Source of the DNA: Archangium lipolyticum
GTDB taxonomy: Bacteria > Myxococcota > Myxococcia > Myxococcales > Myxococcaceae
NCBI RefSeq assembly: GCF_024623785.1
Contig: NZ_JANKBZ010000013.1
Location: forward strand, 186,001 to 250,000
Reading direction: 5' to 3'
Length of the DNA stretch: 64,000 nt
Shown here: one piece after another, positions 24,567 through 33,227 of the stretch
Numbering within the stretch: position 1 is the stretch's first letter
How the letters are laid out: every line of letters starts with the position of its first letter
Position numbers and translations under genes: made by a program
Notes under the pieces: generated by a model
What the model was told of the DNA's origin: nothing
What the model saw: the letters and a program-made list of their open reading frames with translations, nothing else
Databases searched by the model: none

Positions 24567-26522
24567 TCAGGAAGCGCGTACGACCAGCGCCTCCTGCTGC
24601 GCGCGTTCGTCGAACAGCGCGGCCCGTGCGGCGTCTCCCGCCTCCCGCCAGTGGTGGGCGAGGAGGGCGGCGGGAACCTTCAGCGTGGAGAGGTGCTCCG
24701 CGACGCGCCGGTGCAACCACACCCCGACCGGAGCGGGGAGGTGTTGGAGCACGGCCTCGTAGAGGAGGTCGTGCGTGAACCAGTGGTCGCGCACGAGCTG
24801 CGCGGCCAGCAATTCCTCCCACCCCTGCGTGATGTGCAGGGGATGCGCGTCCAGCACCTGCGCGGCCAGCTCCAGCGAGAACTGCTGCCGGGCCACCGCC
24901 AACGTCCGCGCGAGCTGGAGTGCCCGCGCGGACAGCCGCTCGAGTCTGCGCTCGAGGATGGCGCCCACCCGGCCCGCAGGGGGGAGCGCTCGGGGCAGGC
25001 CCTGGGTCAGCTCGCCGGATTCGATGAGACTCTTGAGTGTCTCGATGATGAAGAGGGGGTTGCCCCCGGTGAAGCGCGCCAGGGGCTCGGCGAGTCCCGA
25101 GGCCTCGGGCACGTCCACGCCGCCCAGCAACTCGGCCACCTCGGGCGTGGAGAGCGGCTCCAGCTCCACGCGTACCGCCAGCCCGGCTTCCACCATGCGG
25201 CGGATGAGGGCCTCGGCCTGCGGGGCCTCGCCGCGGCGCAGGCCCGCCACCAGGTGGGGCAACCGCAGCATCATCCCGGCGTCCATGGCGGCGGACACCA
25301 TGTTGGAGACGGCCTCGAAGCTCTCCGCGTCCATGTATTGGAGGTCGTCAGCGACCACCGAGCCAAAGGATTCGCCCGTGAGACGCAGCAGCTCCAGCAT
25401 GGCGCTGAAGAGGCGGACCTTGTCCACTTCACCGGTGGGGGTGAAGCTCCCGTCCTCCAGCTCCGGGAGGATGCACGTCAGCTCGCGGCGGACCCAGGCC
25501 GGCAGCACCACGTCTGGCCGCTGCGCGAGCATCCGCCGCCAGAAGCGCGCGTGGGTGGCGAAGGGCACGGTGGTGTCCCCCGGCCGCGAGGAGAAGAGGA
25601 GGGGCCGGCCGCAGGTGGCGGCGAACTCGGTGAGCAGCCGTGTCTTGCCCAGACCCGGCTCGCCCACGACGAAGGCCGGGATGCGTGCCTTCCACGCCGT
25701 CTCCAGCTGTGCCCACGCCCGCGCCCGTCCGGCCAGTACGCGCGGATGCAGGACGGAGAGGGGCAGCTCCCGCCGCACGGGCCGTTCCGAGAGGAGCGCT
25801 GGGGCGCCGCTCTCGATGTCCCGTGCCAGCGCCTGCGTCTCTTCCATGGGGGACATCCCCAGCTCGTGCTCGAGCACGGCGCAGCAGCGGGCGTAGGCGC
25901 GCAGCGCGGAAGCGCGGTCGCCGAGCAGGCAATGCAGGCGCATCGAGCGGCGCCATGCGGACTCGCGGGTGGGCTCCTTCTCCAGCACGAGCAGGTTCCA
26001 CTCCAGGGCGGCGCGCTGCTGGCCCTCGCGCTCGAGCCGCGCCGCCTCCTCCTCGCCAGCGTGCAGGCGCAGCTCGCGCAGGTGGTCGCGCTGGCCGCGC
26101 ACCCAGCCACTCAGCTCGTCGCAGTCGTCATAGGTGTAGCCGTGGAGGAACTCTCCTTCCAGGCGCGCGACCTCGGCGTAGCGTCCGCTGGAGAAGACCT
26201 CCACCAGCCGGGCCGCGTCGCAGGTGAGCCGGGGAACGAGCCGCAGCGTGTCCTGCGAGGTATCCACCAGCCCGGTGCCAGCGGCCTCCCTCAGACGGCG
26301 CAGGAGTTGGCGCAGGTTGTTGCGTCCCGTCTCGCGTTTGGAGTCGGGCCACAGCAGCTCGGCCAACGGGGCGCGCGCCGTGGCGCCTCGCAGCGCCAGA
26401 TAGGCCAGGAGCGCGGCTGTCTTTCGCTCCAACCGCTCCAGCCGTACCTCCGGTCCGTCGAGGCGCGCGCCGCCGAGCAATTCCAGCCTCCAGCCCGTCC
26501 CGGTTTCGTCGTCGTGCTCCAT
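24567..26522 (-). CDS. SARP-like (BTAD) regulator with AAA ATPase domain
   Basis: 651 residues from the ATG at 26522. An OmpR-like winged helix with LLGGARLDG and RLERKTAALLAYLAL (about 12-95) is followed by a bacterial transcriptional activation domain (about 100-235; EGEFLHGYTYDDCDELSGWV). The ATPase part starts near 262, with Walker A VVGEPGLGKT (about 286-294) and a Walker B-like VVADDLQYMDAESF. It ends in a helical MalT-like region without a LuxR helix-turn-helix or long TPR. SARP-ATPase regulators control pathway genes; no biosynthetic cluster is seen here, so the target is unknown. Confidence 0.82.
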   Translation of the reverse strand: MEHDDETGTGWRLELLGGARLDGPEVRLERLERKTAALLAYLALRGATARAPLAELLWPDSKRETGRNNLRQLLRRLREAAGTGLVDTSQDTLRLVPRLTCDAARLVEVFSSGRYAEVARLEGEFLHGYTYDDCDELSGWVRGQRDHLRELRLHAGEEEAARLEREGQQRAALEWNLLVLEKEPTRESAWRRSMRLHCLLGDRASALRAYARCCAVLEHELGMSPMEETQALARDIESGAPALLSERPVRRELPLSVLHPRVLAGRARAWAQLETAWKARIPAFVVGEPGLGKTRLLTEFAATCGRPLLFSSRPGDTTVPFATHARFWRRMLAQRPDVVLPAWVRRELTCILPELEDGSFTPTGEVDKVRLFSAMLELLRLTGESFGSVVADDLQYMDAESFEAVSNMVSAAMDAGMMLRLPHLVAGLRRGEAPQAEALIRRMVEAGLAVRVELEPLSTPEVAELLGGVDVPEASGLAEPLARFTGGNPLFIIETLKSLIESGELTQGLPRALPPAGRVGAILERRLERLSARALQLARTLAVARQQFSLELAAQVLDAHPLHITQGWEELLAAQLVRDHWFTHDLLYEAVLQHLPAPVGVWLHRRVAEHLSTLKVPAALLAHHWREAGDAARAALFDERAQQEALVVRAS

Positions 26523-26843
26523 GCGTCTTCGAATCACTCCTCGCGAAGGCGCAGCATGCTTCCGAGCTGGGGCGCCAGTCACGCATCAGTCACTCGGGCA
26601 ACTTTAGGTTTTTCGTCCAGGAGGCGGCCCCTGGTGGATGAGTCTCTCGCTGGCACAAACCACCCAAAAATCCACCACGGGCGGACGTGACAAGGCATCT
26701 CAAAGAAAAAATCCGCTCGAACCACAAGACGAAGTGTGACTGACGCTGGGATGGATTCACACCTTCTCAGAGATTGAACAGACCTCACCCTCATCTTTCG
26801 CCATCGTGCGTCTCGTGCGCTGGCTCTTCAAACAGAGGAAGAC
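26523..26843. other. Divergent intergenic region without a gene
   Basis: 321 bases between the SARP-like regulator and the third kelch gene. I see no convincing reading frame, hairpin or repeat. The stretch 26690-26800 is AT-richer (for example CAAAGAAAAAATC) and likely contains the two promoters, but no clear -35/-10 pair stands out. Confidence 0.5.
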
Positions 26844-28100
26844 ATGTATCAAAAGACATCACAAATCCTGCTGTGCCTTGTTTCCGTGGCGCTGTCCGGA
26901 TGCGACTCGCGGCCTGAAGAGGCGGTCCGGTCCCTGGGTTCCCTCCGGCAGACGCAGACGCTCGAGGTATGCAGCACCCCCGGTTCCCTGAACAACGCTC
27001 GTCACCATCACACGGTGACGGTGTTCGGGGATGGCAAGGTGCTCGTGGTGGGAGGGGTGGACAGTAACGGCACGCCCCTCTCCAGCGCGGAGCTGTACGA
27101 TCCGGATACCGGCTGCTGGACCGCGGCCGGCTCGCTCAGCACGCCCCGGTATGATCATGCCGCGACGTTTCTGCCGACTGGCCAGGTGCTGATCACGGGT
27201 GGAGAGACTGACGGCTACACCGACAGTACAGCTGAGCTCTACGACCCGACGAGTCCTGAAGGGTCTAGATGGACTCCGGCAGGCTCCATGAACAGCGCCC
27301 GGGCGGGTCATACGGCGACGCTGATCAACGAAGACGAGGTGCTGGTCGTGGGCGGACGGGCGTATGGCGATGACACGGGCACCTTGGAGATCTACGACAT
27401 CGGGAATGGGACCTGGACGTTGCTCGAGAATATACACCTCGCGACGCCTCGCTCCGGTCACACGGCGACGCTGCTGTCGGAAGACAGGGTGGTCATCATG
27501 GGGGGGAACAGCTTCTACAACAACGTCGCCAGCGTGGAGCTCTACGAGAAAGACACGTCGGCCCCGAGGGGCAGGTTGACCTCGCTCTCGCCCCTGTCAA
27601 CCGAGCGCGTGGGCCATACGGCGACGTTGCTGTCGACTGGCAAGGTGCTCGTGACGGGTGGCCGGGATGCGCTGTCCAACGACTTGAATTCCTCGGAGCT
27701 GTACGATCCCACCGATCTCGATGTCGACGATGGTGCCAAGGGCGATGGTCGTGACGGCTCCACGGTCCCGGCGGGCGGCGATACGGGCACCACCATGACG
27801 TATGGGCGTCGGGGTCACACGGCGACCGAGCTCCCGGATGGGAGGATCCTCGTCCTGGGAGGGATCTTCCAGAGCATCGGCAGACCCACCGAATACCGCA
27901 ACACCGCCGAGCTCTACGACCTTGTCGAGGATCGCTGGTCCACGTTGCCGTGCACGCCCGAGGACACGGCCAGGTGCATGGCCAAAGGTCGTGCGTGGCA
28001 CACGGCGAGCATGTTGCCGACGAAGGGGAAGGTGCTGATCACGGGTGGCTTTGCTGGCCCCGATGGAGCCCTGTCCTCCGTCGAGCTGTACACGCCGTGA
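26844..28100 (+). CDS. Kelch-repeat lipoprotein (third paralogue)
   Basis: 418 residues behind an AGAGGAA ribosome site. Lipobox VALSGC with Cys20, as in the other two kelch proteins of the window. About seven blades follow with GHTATLLSEDRVVIMGG, GHTATLLSTGKVLVTGG and SAELYDPD-type motifs. A Gly/Asp-rich insertion (DVDDGAKGDGRDGS, about 294-307) sits between two blades and may be a calcium-binding or flexible loop. It is likely outer-membrane anchored. A hairpin terminator follows. Confidence 0.87.
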   Translation: MYQKTSQILLCLVSVALSGCDSRPEEAVRSLGSLRQTQTLEVCSTPGSLNNARHHHTVTVFGDGKVLVVGGVDSNGTPLSSAELYDPDTGCWTAAGSLSTPRYDHAATFLPTGQVLITGGETDGYTDSTAELYDPTSPEGSRWTPAGSMNSARAGHTATLINEDEVLVVGGRAYGDDTGTLEIYDIGNGTWTLLENIHLATPRSGHTATLLSEDRVVIMGGNSFYNNVASVELYEKDTSAPRGRLTSLSPLSTERVGHTATLLSTGKVLVTGGRDALSNDLNSSELYDPTDLDVDDGAKGDGRDGSTVPAGGDTGTTMTYGRRGHTATELPDGRILVLGGIFQSIGRPTEYRNTAELYDLVEDRWSTLPCTPEDTARCMAKGRAWHTASMLPTKGKVLITGGFAGPDGALSSVELYTP

Positions 28101-28170
28101 CCCGGGGGCGCCGCTGACCGCGAAGCTGCGCTTCGATCCATGACGGTCGCGTCGGATCAATCCTCTTCGC

Positions 28171-28212
28171 ATGAGCCCCGAGCCGCTCACGGCGCGGGGC
28201 CTCATCATTTCT
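28171..28212 (+). terminator. Hairpin terminator after the kelch gene
   Basis: ATGAGCCCCG pairs with CGGGGCCTCAT with one bulge, around an inner GCCG-CTCA-CGGC hairpin, followed by CATTTCTCC. It lies 70 bases after the kelch stop and before the next gene. Confidence 0.6.
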
Positions 28213-28246
28213 CCTCACGTATAAGCTGAGGGTGTACGTTCTGCAC

Positions 28247-29290
28247 ATGCTCTCACGCATCGCGGTGCTGCTCGTCCTCGGACTGCTGGCCTGGCCCTCG
28301 GGGGCATGGGCGTGCAGTTGTCCCCTGGAGCTGGATGTCCGTGATGCCCTGAAGGAGGCACGTGAGGAGGCGGTTCTCATCTTCCGTGGCCGGGTCGACG
28401 ACATCCACGAGGATTTCGGCAAGGACGAGCAGGGTCCGTACGTCCGCCGGGTGACGCTCACGGTGCTGGAGACGTTCAAGGGAAAGGCCGCTCCCAAGCA
28501 GGTCTTCGACCAGTCCGAGATCATGTGTGAGTACGGCTTCGACAAGGGCGTCGAGTACCTCGTCTACGCGTACGGAGACGAGAAGAAGGGACTCGGGACC
28601 TCCGTCTGCACGCGGACCCAGCCCGTGCGTGGGGCCTCCGTCGAGATGGAGTCCCTGCGCTCGGGAATCCTCCCCCGCCGCCCCGTGGCCATGCGGCGAC
28701 AGCACCTGAGCTGCACCCGGTGCGAGGTGGAGGCCGTGGCGCGAACCCTGGTGTGCGGTAGCAAGGTGCCTTGTGAGCCGAGCAACGGGAAGACCTCGGA
28801 AGACGCCCTGCGCGAGGGCCGCCCCTTCTGGGAGATCGCGGTGAAAGAAGACACCTGGAAGGATCGGAGGGTCTTCGGTGTGGGCCTGGACGGGCGGGCG
28901 TTCCAGCTCGTGCAGCGGCCGTACCTCGGAGCGGAAGAGGCCTGCGAGCAGCGCGTGCTCCGGCGAAGGTGTGAGCGGCTGACCCTGAAGCCCTTGGGGC
29001 ATGGGGCCCGCATGACGTGTACGGGCGTCTCCGAGGAGGAGCCACTCTGTGATGAAAAGGCCACGCGCCGTGCCACGTGGGGTCCGGTGGAAGCTCCGCC
29101 CCGGGGGCGTTGCGACTGGAGTCGCGCGGATGCCCCAGATTGTGAATGGGACTCGGACACCGTACCACTCGCGCCCGGCGCACCGACGCGTCCCGGACTG
29201 GTGTGTACGACCGGGGACCGCGGGAACATGTTCCCCTGCCGGGTCGTCCCCGATGCGGCCGCCATCCCGCCGGCCGCGGACGGCCCGTAG
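28247..29290 (+). CDS. Secreted protein with N-terminal NTR/TIMP-like domain
   Basis: About 347 residues from the ATG at 28247; a GTG 15 bases upstream is an alternative and neither has an ideal ribosome site. A signal peptide ends at GAWA, leaving CSCP at the mature N-terminus, exactly the Cys-x-Cys start of TIMP-like NTR domains. The domain continues with AVLIFRGRVDDI, VTLTVLETFKG, CEYGFDKGVEYLVYAY and TSVCTRTQPV (to about residue 130). The Cys-rich C-terminal half is not recognised. In animals TIMPs inhibit metalloproteases; bacterial NTR proteins have no settled role. It is probably periplasmic or secreted with several disulfides. Confidence 0.75.
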   Translation: MLSRIAVLLVLGLLAWPSGAWACSCPLELDVRDALKEAREEAVLIFRGRVDDIHEDFGKDEQGPYVRRVTLTVLETFKGKAAPKQVFDQSEIMCEYGFDKGVEYLVYAYGDEKKGLGTSVCTRTQPVRGASVEMESLRSGILPRRPVAMRRQHLSCTRCEVEAVARTLVCGSKVPCEPSNGKTSEDALREGRPFWEIAVKEDTWKDRRVFGVGLDGRAFQLVQRPYLGAEEACEQRVLRRRCERLTLKPLGHGARMTCTGVSEEEPLCDEKATRRATWGPVEAPPRGRCDWSRADAPDCEWDSDTVPLAPGAPTRPGLVCTTGDRGNMFPCRVVPDAAAIPPAADGP

Positions 29291-29292
29291 CA

Positions 29293-29317
29293 CGGGCCTG
29301 GAGGACGTTCAGGCCCG
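29293..29317. terminator. Bidirectional hairpin between convergent genes
   Basis: CGGGCCTG and CAGGCCCG form a perfect 8-bp stem with a 9-base loop, placed in the 41-bp gap between the NTR-protein gene and the barrel gene. No long T-run. Confidence 0.55.
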
Positions 29318-29331
29318 CGCTCCCCTTCTGG

Positions 29332-29913
29332 TTAGAAGCGCAGGCCCAGGGTGGCGACGACGTCGAAGAAGCCGCCGCTGGGATTGTCGAGCTGCTCCGA
29401 GAGATCCTCGTCCAGCAGCAGCCGGTAGGTGGCCCGGGCTCCCGCGGTGAACTTGCCCACGTTGAACTCGACGCCCGCGGCCAGCGGCACCTCGCCCACC
29501 AGGCCCGACTGGTAGCCGCCCAGCAGCGTGCCCTCCGCGAAGACGTACGAGCCGCCAAAGCCGGCGCCCACGAAGGGACGCACGGTCTCCAAGAAGGGCG
29601 GGGACAGCTTCACCAGGGCGGAGCCTCCATGGCGCGTCAGGGCCAGGTCGAACACGCCCGCATCGCTGATGACGTTGTGCGCGCCCTCGTAGCCCAGCTC
29701 GAAGCCGAGGAAGCGCATGGGCTGCAGGTTCACCGTCAGGCCCCAGCTCGGACCCGTCTTGGCGATGTCGCCCAGGGTGCCCGTGTAGTTGCCCACGCCG
29801 CCGCGCAGGAAGACCTTCACCTGACCGGTCGGCTCCGCTTCCTTGGCGGCCGCCGTACCCGCCGTGCCCAGCGCCGCTACGAGTCCCAGTACCGCCATCC
29901 CATGACGCGACAT
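29332..29913 (-). CDS. Outer-membrane beta-barrel protein (OmpW/opacity-like size)
   Basis: 193 residues with a signal peptide (LGLVAALGTAGTAAAK). The mature part is alternating strands ending in aromatic residues, with ATLGLRF as the C-terminus; a terminal Phe is the outer-membrane insertion signal. Strand motifs include VKVFLRGGVGNYTG, FLGFELGYEGAHNV and VRPFVGAGFGGSYVF. An eight-stranded barrel is likely. Function unknown; the protein resembles generic small barrels common in myxobacteria. Confidence 0.8.
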   Translation of the reverse strand: MSRHGMAVLGLVAALGTAGTAAAKEAEPTGQVKVFLRGGVGNYTGTLGDIAKTGPSWGLTVNLQPMRFLGFELGYEGAHNVISDAGVFDLALTRHGGSALVKLSPPFLETVRPFVGAGFGGSYVFAEGTLLGGYQSGLVGEVPLAAGVEFNVGKFTAGARATYRLLLDEDLSEQLDNPSGGFFDVVATLGLRF

Positions 29914-30005
29914 CTCATCCTCCAGTGTGGTGTGAGTGCGCGCAGGCTAGCCATCGCGTTCCGCCCGCGCATCCTTTCTGTCTCGATTGTCGGGCCCGGG
30001 GCGGA

Positions 30006-31307
30006 TCAGCGCGGCGTGAGCTTGAGCAGCCGTCCGTTGTCGGCGTCGGTGAGCAGGTAGAGTGCACCCTCGGGGCCCTGGACGACCTCGCGGATGCGCG
30101 CGTGCAGGTCGGTGAGCAGCCGCTCCTCTCCCACCACGCGGTCATTCTTCATGACGAGCCGCACCAGGGCCTGACTGGACAGGCCTCCGATGAAGATGTT
30201 CTCACGCCACTCGGGGAAGAGGTCCCCGGAGTAGATGGCCATCCCCGAGGGGGAGATCACCGGATCCCAGTAGTACACGGGCTGCTCCATCCCCGGGCCC
30301 TGGGTGGACTCGTGGATGGGCTCGCCGGAGTACTCCTCGCCATAGCCGATGGTGGGCCAGCCGTAGTCCTTGCCGGCCTCGGGGCGGTTGAGCTCGTCGC
30401 CACCGCGGGGCCCCATCTCCACCACCCAGAGGCGCTTCTGTTTGTCCAGCGCCGCGGACAGCACGTTGCGGTGTCCCAGGGACCAGATCTCCGGCCGGGC
30501 ATCCTTGCGACCGACGAACGGGTTGTCCCTGGGCACCGAGCCATCGGGGTTGATGCGGACGATCTTCCCGAAGTGGCTCTTGAGATCTCGCGCCTGGACC
30601 CGGCCCTCGCGGATGGAGCGCTCGCCGAGCGTGACGAACAGCTTGCCATCGGGCGTGAACACGAGGCGTCCACCCGCGTGCAGGGTCGACTCGAGCGTGG
30701 GCTGCATGCGGAAGATGACCTTCACGTCCTCCACGCGCGGCTTCTCGCCCTCCACGAGCCGCGCGCGAGCCACCGCCAGACCATTGCCGCCCTCGCGCGG
30801 CTCGTAATAGGTCCAGTAGATGAGGCGGCTCTGGGCGTAGTCCGGACCGATCTCCACGTCGAGCAGACCGCCCTGATTGCGGCCATCCACGGGTGGCAGA
30901 CCCGCGACGGGCGGGGACTTCGCGCCCTGGGGTGTGACGATATAGAGGGAGCCGGTCGGCTTCTCCGTCACGAGCATGCGACGATCCGGCAAGAAGGCGA
31001 TGGCCCAGGGCTTGTTGAAGCCGGAAGCCACCTCGGTGACCTGGAAGGCCGTGCGTGTCTGGACGGCCGGGGCGCGCGTCTGCCCGGGGAAGGCCGGCTT
31101 GAACTCGGGCACGTTGGGGGGAGCCGTCTCGACCGGAGCGCCTCGAGGGTTGGGCCCCTTGCGCGGCACCGACTGCTGGCTGTCGCCCGCGCGGTCGGGG
31201 GCAAGGTTCCCGCTCTGGTCCGAGGCGGGGCGGGGGCTCTGGCCGGATGCCTGCCCCGAGGCAGACAGGAGGGCCGCACAGATCAAGGTCTTCAGGAAGG
31301 TGTGCAT
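30006..31307 (-). CDS. PQQ-dependent sugar dehydrogenase-like protein (GDH-B/YliI type)
   Basis: 433 residues from the ATG at 31307. A signal peptide (CAALLSASGQASGQ) is followed by a Pro/Gln-rich linker to about 80 and then the soluble glucose dehydrogenase propeller. Signature motifs: NKPWAIAFLPDRRMLVTEKP, GLLDVEIGPDY, HAGGRLVFTPDGKLFVTLGER, SLGHRNVLSA and GGDELNRPEAGKDYGWPTIGYG, which carry the expected catalytic His and PQQ/Ca ligands. It oxidises an aldose in the periplasm; the natural sugar is unknown. The gene stands alone. Confidence 0.9.
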   Translation of the reverse strand: MHTFLKTLICAALLSASGQASGQSPRPASDQSGNLAPDRAGDSQQSVPRKGPNPRGAPVETAPPNVPEFKPAFPGQTRAPAVQTRTAFQVTEVASGFNKPWAIAFLPDRRMLVTEKPTGSLYIVTPQGAKSPPVAGLPPVDGRNQGGLLDVEIGPDYAQSRLIYWTYYEPREGGNGLAVARARLVEGEKPRVEDVKVIFRMQPTLESTLHAGGRLVFTPDGKLFVTLGERSIREGRVQARDLKSHFGKIVRINPDGSVPRDNPFVGRKDARPEIWSLGHRNVLSAALDKQKRLWVVEMGPRGGDELNRPEAGKDYGWPTIGYGEEYSGEPIHESTQGPGMEQPVYYWDPVISPSGMAIYSGDLFPEWRENIFIGGLSSQALVRLVMKNDRVVGEERLLTDLHARIREVVQGPEGALYLLTDADNGRLLKLTPR

Positions 31308-31446
31308 GGGGCTTTCTCGGGGGGCAGATAAACATGACACTCGCCCCCCGCCGTCCTGTCGGTGCGCGGCTGTTCTCACTCCGACAAATGAGGCCGTGAA
31401 ACTGCTGGCGGACGCGGTGAAGGCGCGGCGGAGTTGACGGCTCGTC

Positions 31447-32157
31447 CTAGGCAGCCGCGCGTCGGATGGACGCCACCGCTTCTTCGAGACGAACCTCGCC
31501 TTCGAAGCCACCCGCCGAGACGGCCGGCCGCTGCTGTTCGATCGCGTGGGCGAACTTCACGGCCGGATCGGCCTCGAGCTTCTCGACGAGCCGCTGCAGG
31601 TTCGGGAATGCACGGCGGTCGACCACGTCGTGGTACTCGGTCCAGCGGGCGATGCCGATGAAGTAGGCGTCCACCAGGGTGCGGTGCTCGCCGAGCAGCC
31701 ATGGGCCGTCGCCGAGCAGGGCCTCGAGCCTGGCGTGGGCCTTCTGGACCCTGGCCCGACCGTAGTCGGTCAGTGTCTTCTTCGCCTCCGGCTCCAGCTC
31801 GTGCTCGTAGGCATACCAGAGCGGGCTGAACGAGCCGAAGAAGGTCGTGTTGAGGAAGGCCAACATCTGGTTCCAGCGGTCGAAGTCGTGGGTGCCTTGG
31901 GGGAAGGCGAGCCGCCGGTCGATGCCGAGCGTGCCGAGGTGATTCATGATGGCGATGGTTTCGTTGATGACCCTGCCGTCGGCCTTCATCAGGGAGGGCG
32001 TCTCCGCGACGGGGTTGATGTGCTTGTACGTGTCGCTCGTGACGACGCTCGGCATCTCGATACGGCAGAGCCGATAGGGCCGCGCGAGCCACTCGAGCGC
32101 GACGATGGAGCCAAACGAGCAGCCTGACGGGACACCGTAGAAGAGGATGGGGGTCAC
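31447..32157 (-). CDS. Glutathione S-transferase-like protein
   Basis: 236 residues from a GTG start with GGAGAATCTC before it. The thioredoxin-like N-terminus is ILFYGVPSGCSFGSIVALEWLA (Ser-Gly-Cys-Ser at the active-site turn), followed by the cis-Pro segment NPVAETPSL and the glutathione-binding NETIAIM. The C-terminal helical domain has DYGRARVQKAHARLEALLG and TLVDAYFIGIARWTEYH. The role would be detoxification by glutathione or another thiol. It is divergent from a LysR regulator 121 bp away, the usual arrangement for control by that regulator. Confidence 0.87.
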   Translation of the reverse strand: MTPILFYGVPSGCSFGSIVALEWLARPYRLCRIEMPSVVTSDTYKHINPVAETPSLMKADGRVINETIAIMNHLGTLGIDRRLAFPQGTHDFDRWNQMLAFLNTTFFGSFSPLWYAYEHELEPEAKKTLTDYGRARVQKAHARLEALLGDGPWLLGEHRTLVDAYFIGIARWTEYHDVVDRRAFPNLQRLVEKLEADPAVKFAHAIEQQRPAVSAGGFEGEVRLEEAVASIRRAAA

Positions 32158-32278
32158 GAGATTCTCCGTGGTCGAAAGCCCGTTGATTCGGGTGCCATCA
32201 CTCTGTTGCCGTGGACTTCGACCGGGTAGAGGCCGGAGCGGTGACTCAGCGTCTACGCCTGTGTACTTTGGGACCTCG

Positions 32279-33169
32279 ATGCTCAACCTCAACGACCTGG
32301 CTCTCTTCGTGGCAGCAGTCGAACACGGCGGCTTCGCGGCGGCGGCGCGACGTCTCCGCGTGCCGAAGGCGACCATCAGCAAGCGGGTGGCGGAGCTCGA
32401 GGCGAGCCTCGATGCCCGGCTCATCCACCGCACCTCGCGCAGCTTCACGCTCACCGAGGTCGGGCGTGATTTCCACGAGCACGCGCGCGCGGTGCTGATC
32501 GAAGCGGAGGCCGCCGAGCAGGTGGTGCGCAGGCGCGTCGCCGAGCCCAGCGGTACCGTTCGGCTGACCGCCAGCGTGCCGACGGCACAGCTCTACCTGG
32601 CCGAGCAACTGCCGAAGCTCGCGCGCGCCTACCCCAAGCTGCAGGTGCATCTGGATGTGACCGACCGTTTCGTGGATGTCGTGCAGGAGGGATACGACAT
32701 CGCGGTGCGCTCCCACTTCGCACCGCTTCCGGCCTCGGCTCTGGTACAGCGGCAGCTCGCGAGCGAGCCCATCATCCTCGTGGCCGCCCCCGACTACCTG
32801 GCGGCGCGGGAGCCGCTGGAGCGGCCTGAGCATCTCGGGCGCCATGATGGCCTCGTGACCGCGCCGGGCTCGACCGGCTGGCGCCTGCGCGGCTCCGCGG
32901 GCGAGCGCGTCGAGCTCAGCCCGATCACCGTCATGGTGGCCAACGAATCGACCGTGCTGCTGGGAGCCGCCAAGGCCGGCCTCGGCGTGACCTGTCTGCC
33001 CGAGAGCCTCTGTCGTGCGGCCCTGCGATCGGGCGAGTTGGTCCGGGTGCTACCCGAGTGGGATGCGGGGACCGTCACGACGACCCTCTTGATGCCCCAC
33101 CGGCGCGGCCAGTTGCCCGGCGTCCGCGCGACGGTGGATTTCCTGATCAAGAGTCTCACCTTGGATTGA
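32279..33169 (+). CDS. LysR-family transcriptional regulator
   Basis: 296 residues from the ATG at 32279. The N-terminal winged helix is clear (LNDLALFVAAVEHGGFAAAARRL, VPKATISKRVAELEASLDARLIHRTSRS). The rest is the two-lobed effector domain (GTVRLTASVPTAQLYLAEQLPKL, YDIAVRSHFAPLP). The family is closest to the CrgA/YafC group. The divergent GST gene is the probable target. No effector can be read. Confidence 0.92.
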   Translation: MLNLNDLALFVAAVEHGGFAAAARRLRVPKATISKRVAELEASLDARLIHRTSRSFTLTEVGRDFHEHARAVLIEAEAAEQVVRRRVAEPSGTVRLTASVPTAQLYLAEQLPKLARAYPKLQVHLDVTDRFVDVVQEGYDIAVRSHFAPLPASALVQRQLASEPIILVAAPDYLAAREPLERPEHLGRHDGLVTAPGSTGWRLRGSAGERVELSPITVMVANESTVLLGAAKAGLGVTCLPESLCRAALRSGELVRVLPEWDAGTVTTTLLMPHRRGQLPGVRATVDFLIKSLTLD

Positions 33170-33227
33170 GGCCATTCGGCACACCGAGGGCCGCCTTGAA
33201 CCTTCAGCTGTTGGCCCAGCTCGGCTT

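Noticed and set aside
24495-26690. 731-codon plus-strand frame opposite the SARP-like regulator
   Set aside because: A mirror frame caused by third-position G/C bias; low-complexity His/Gln/Arg-rich product with no domain, while the minus strand has clear SARP and ATPase motifs.
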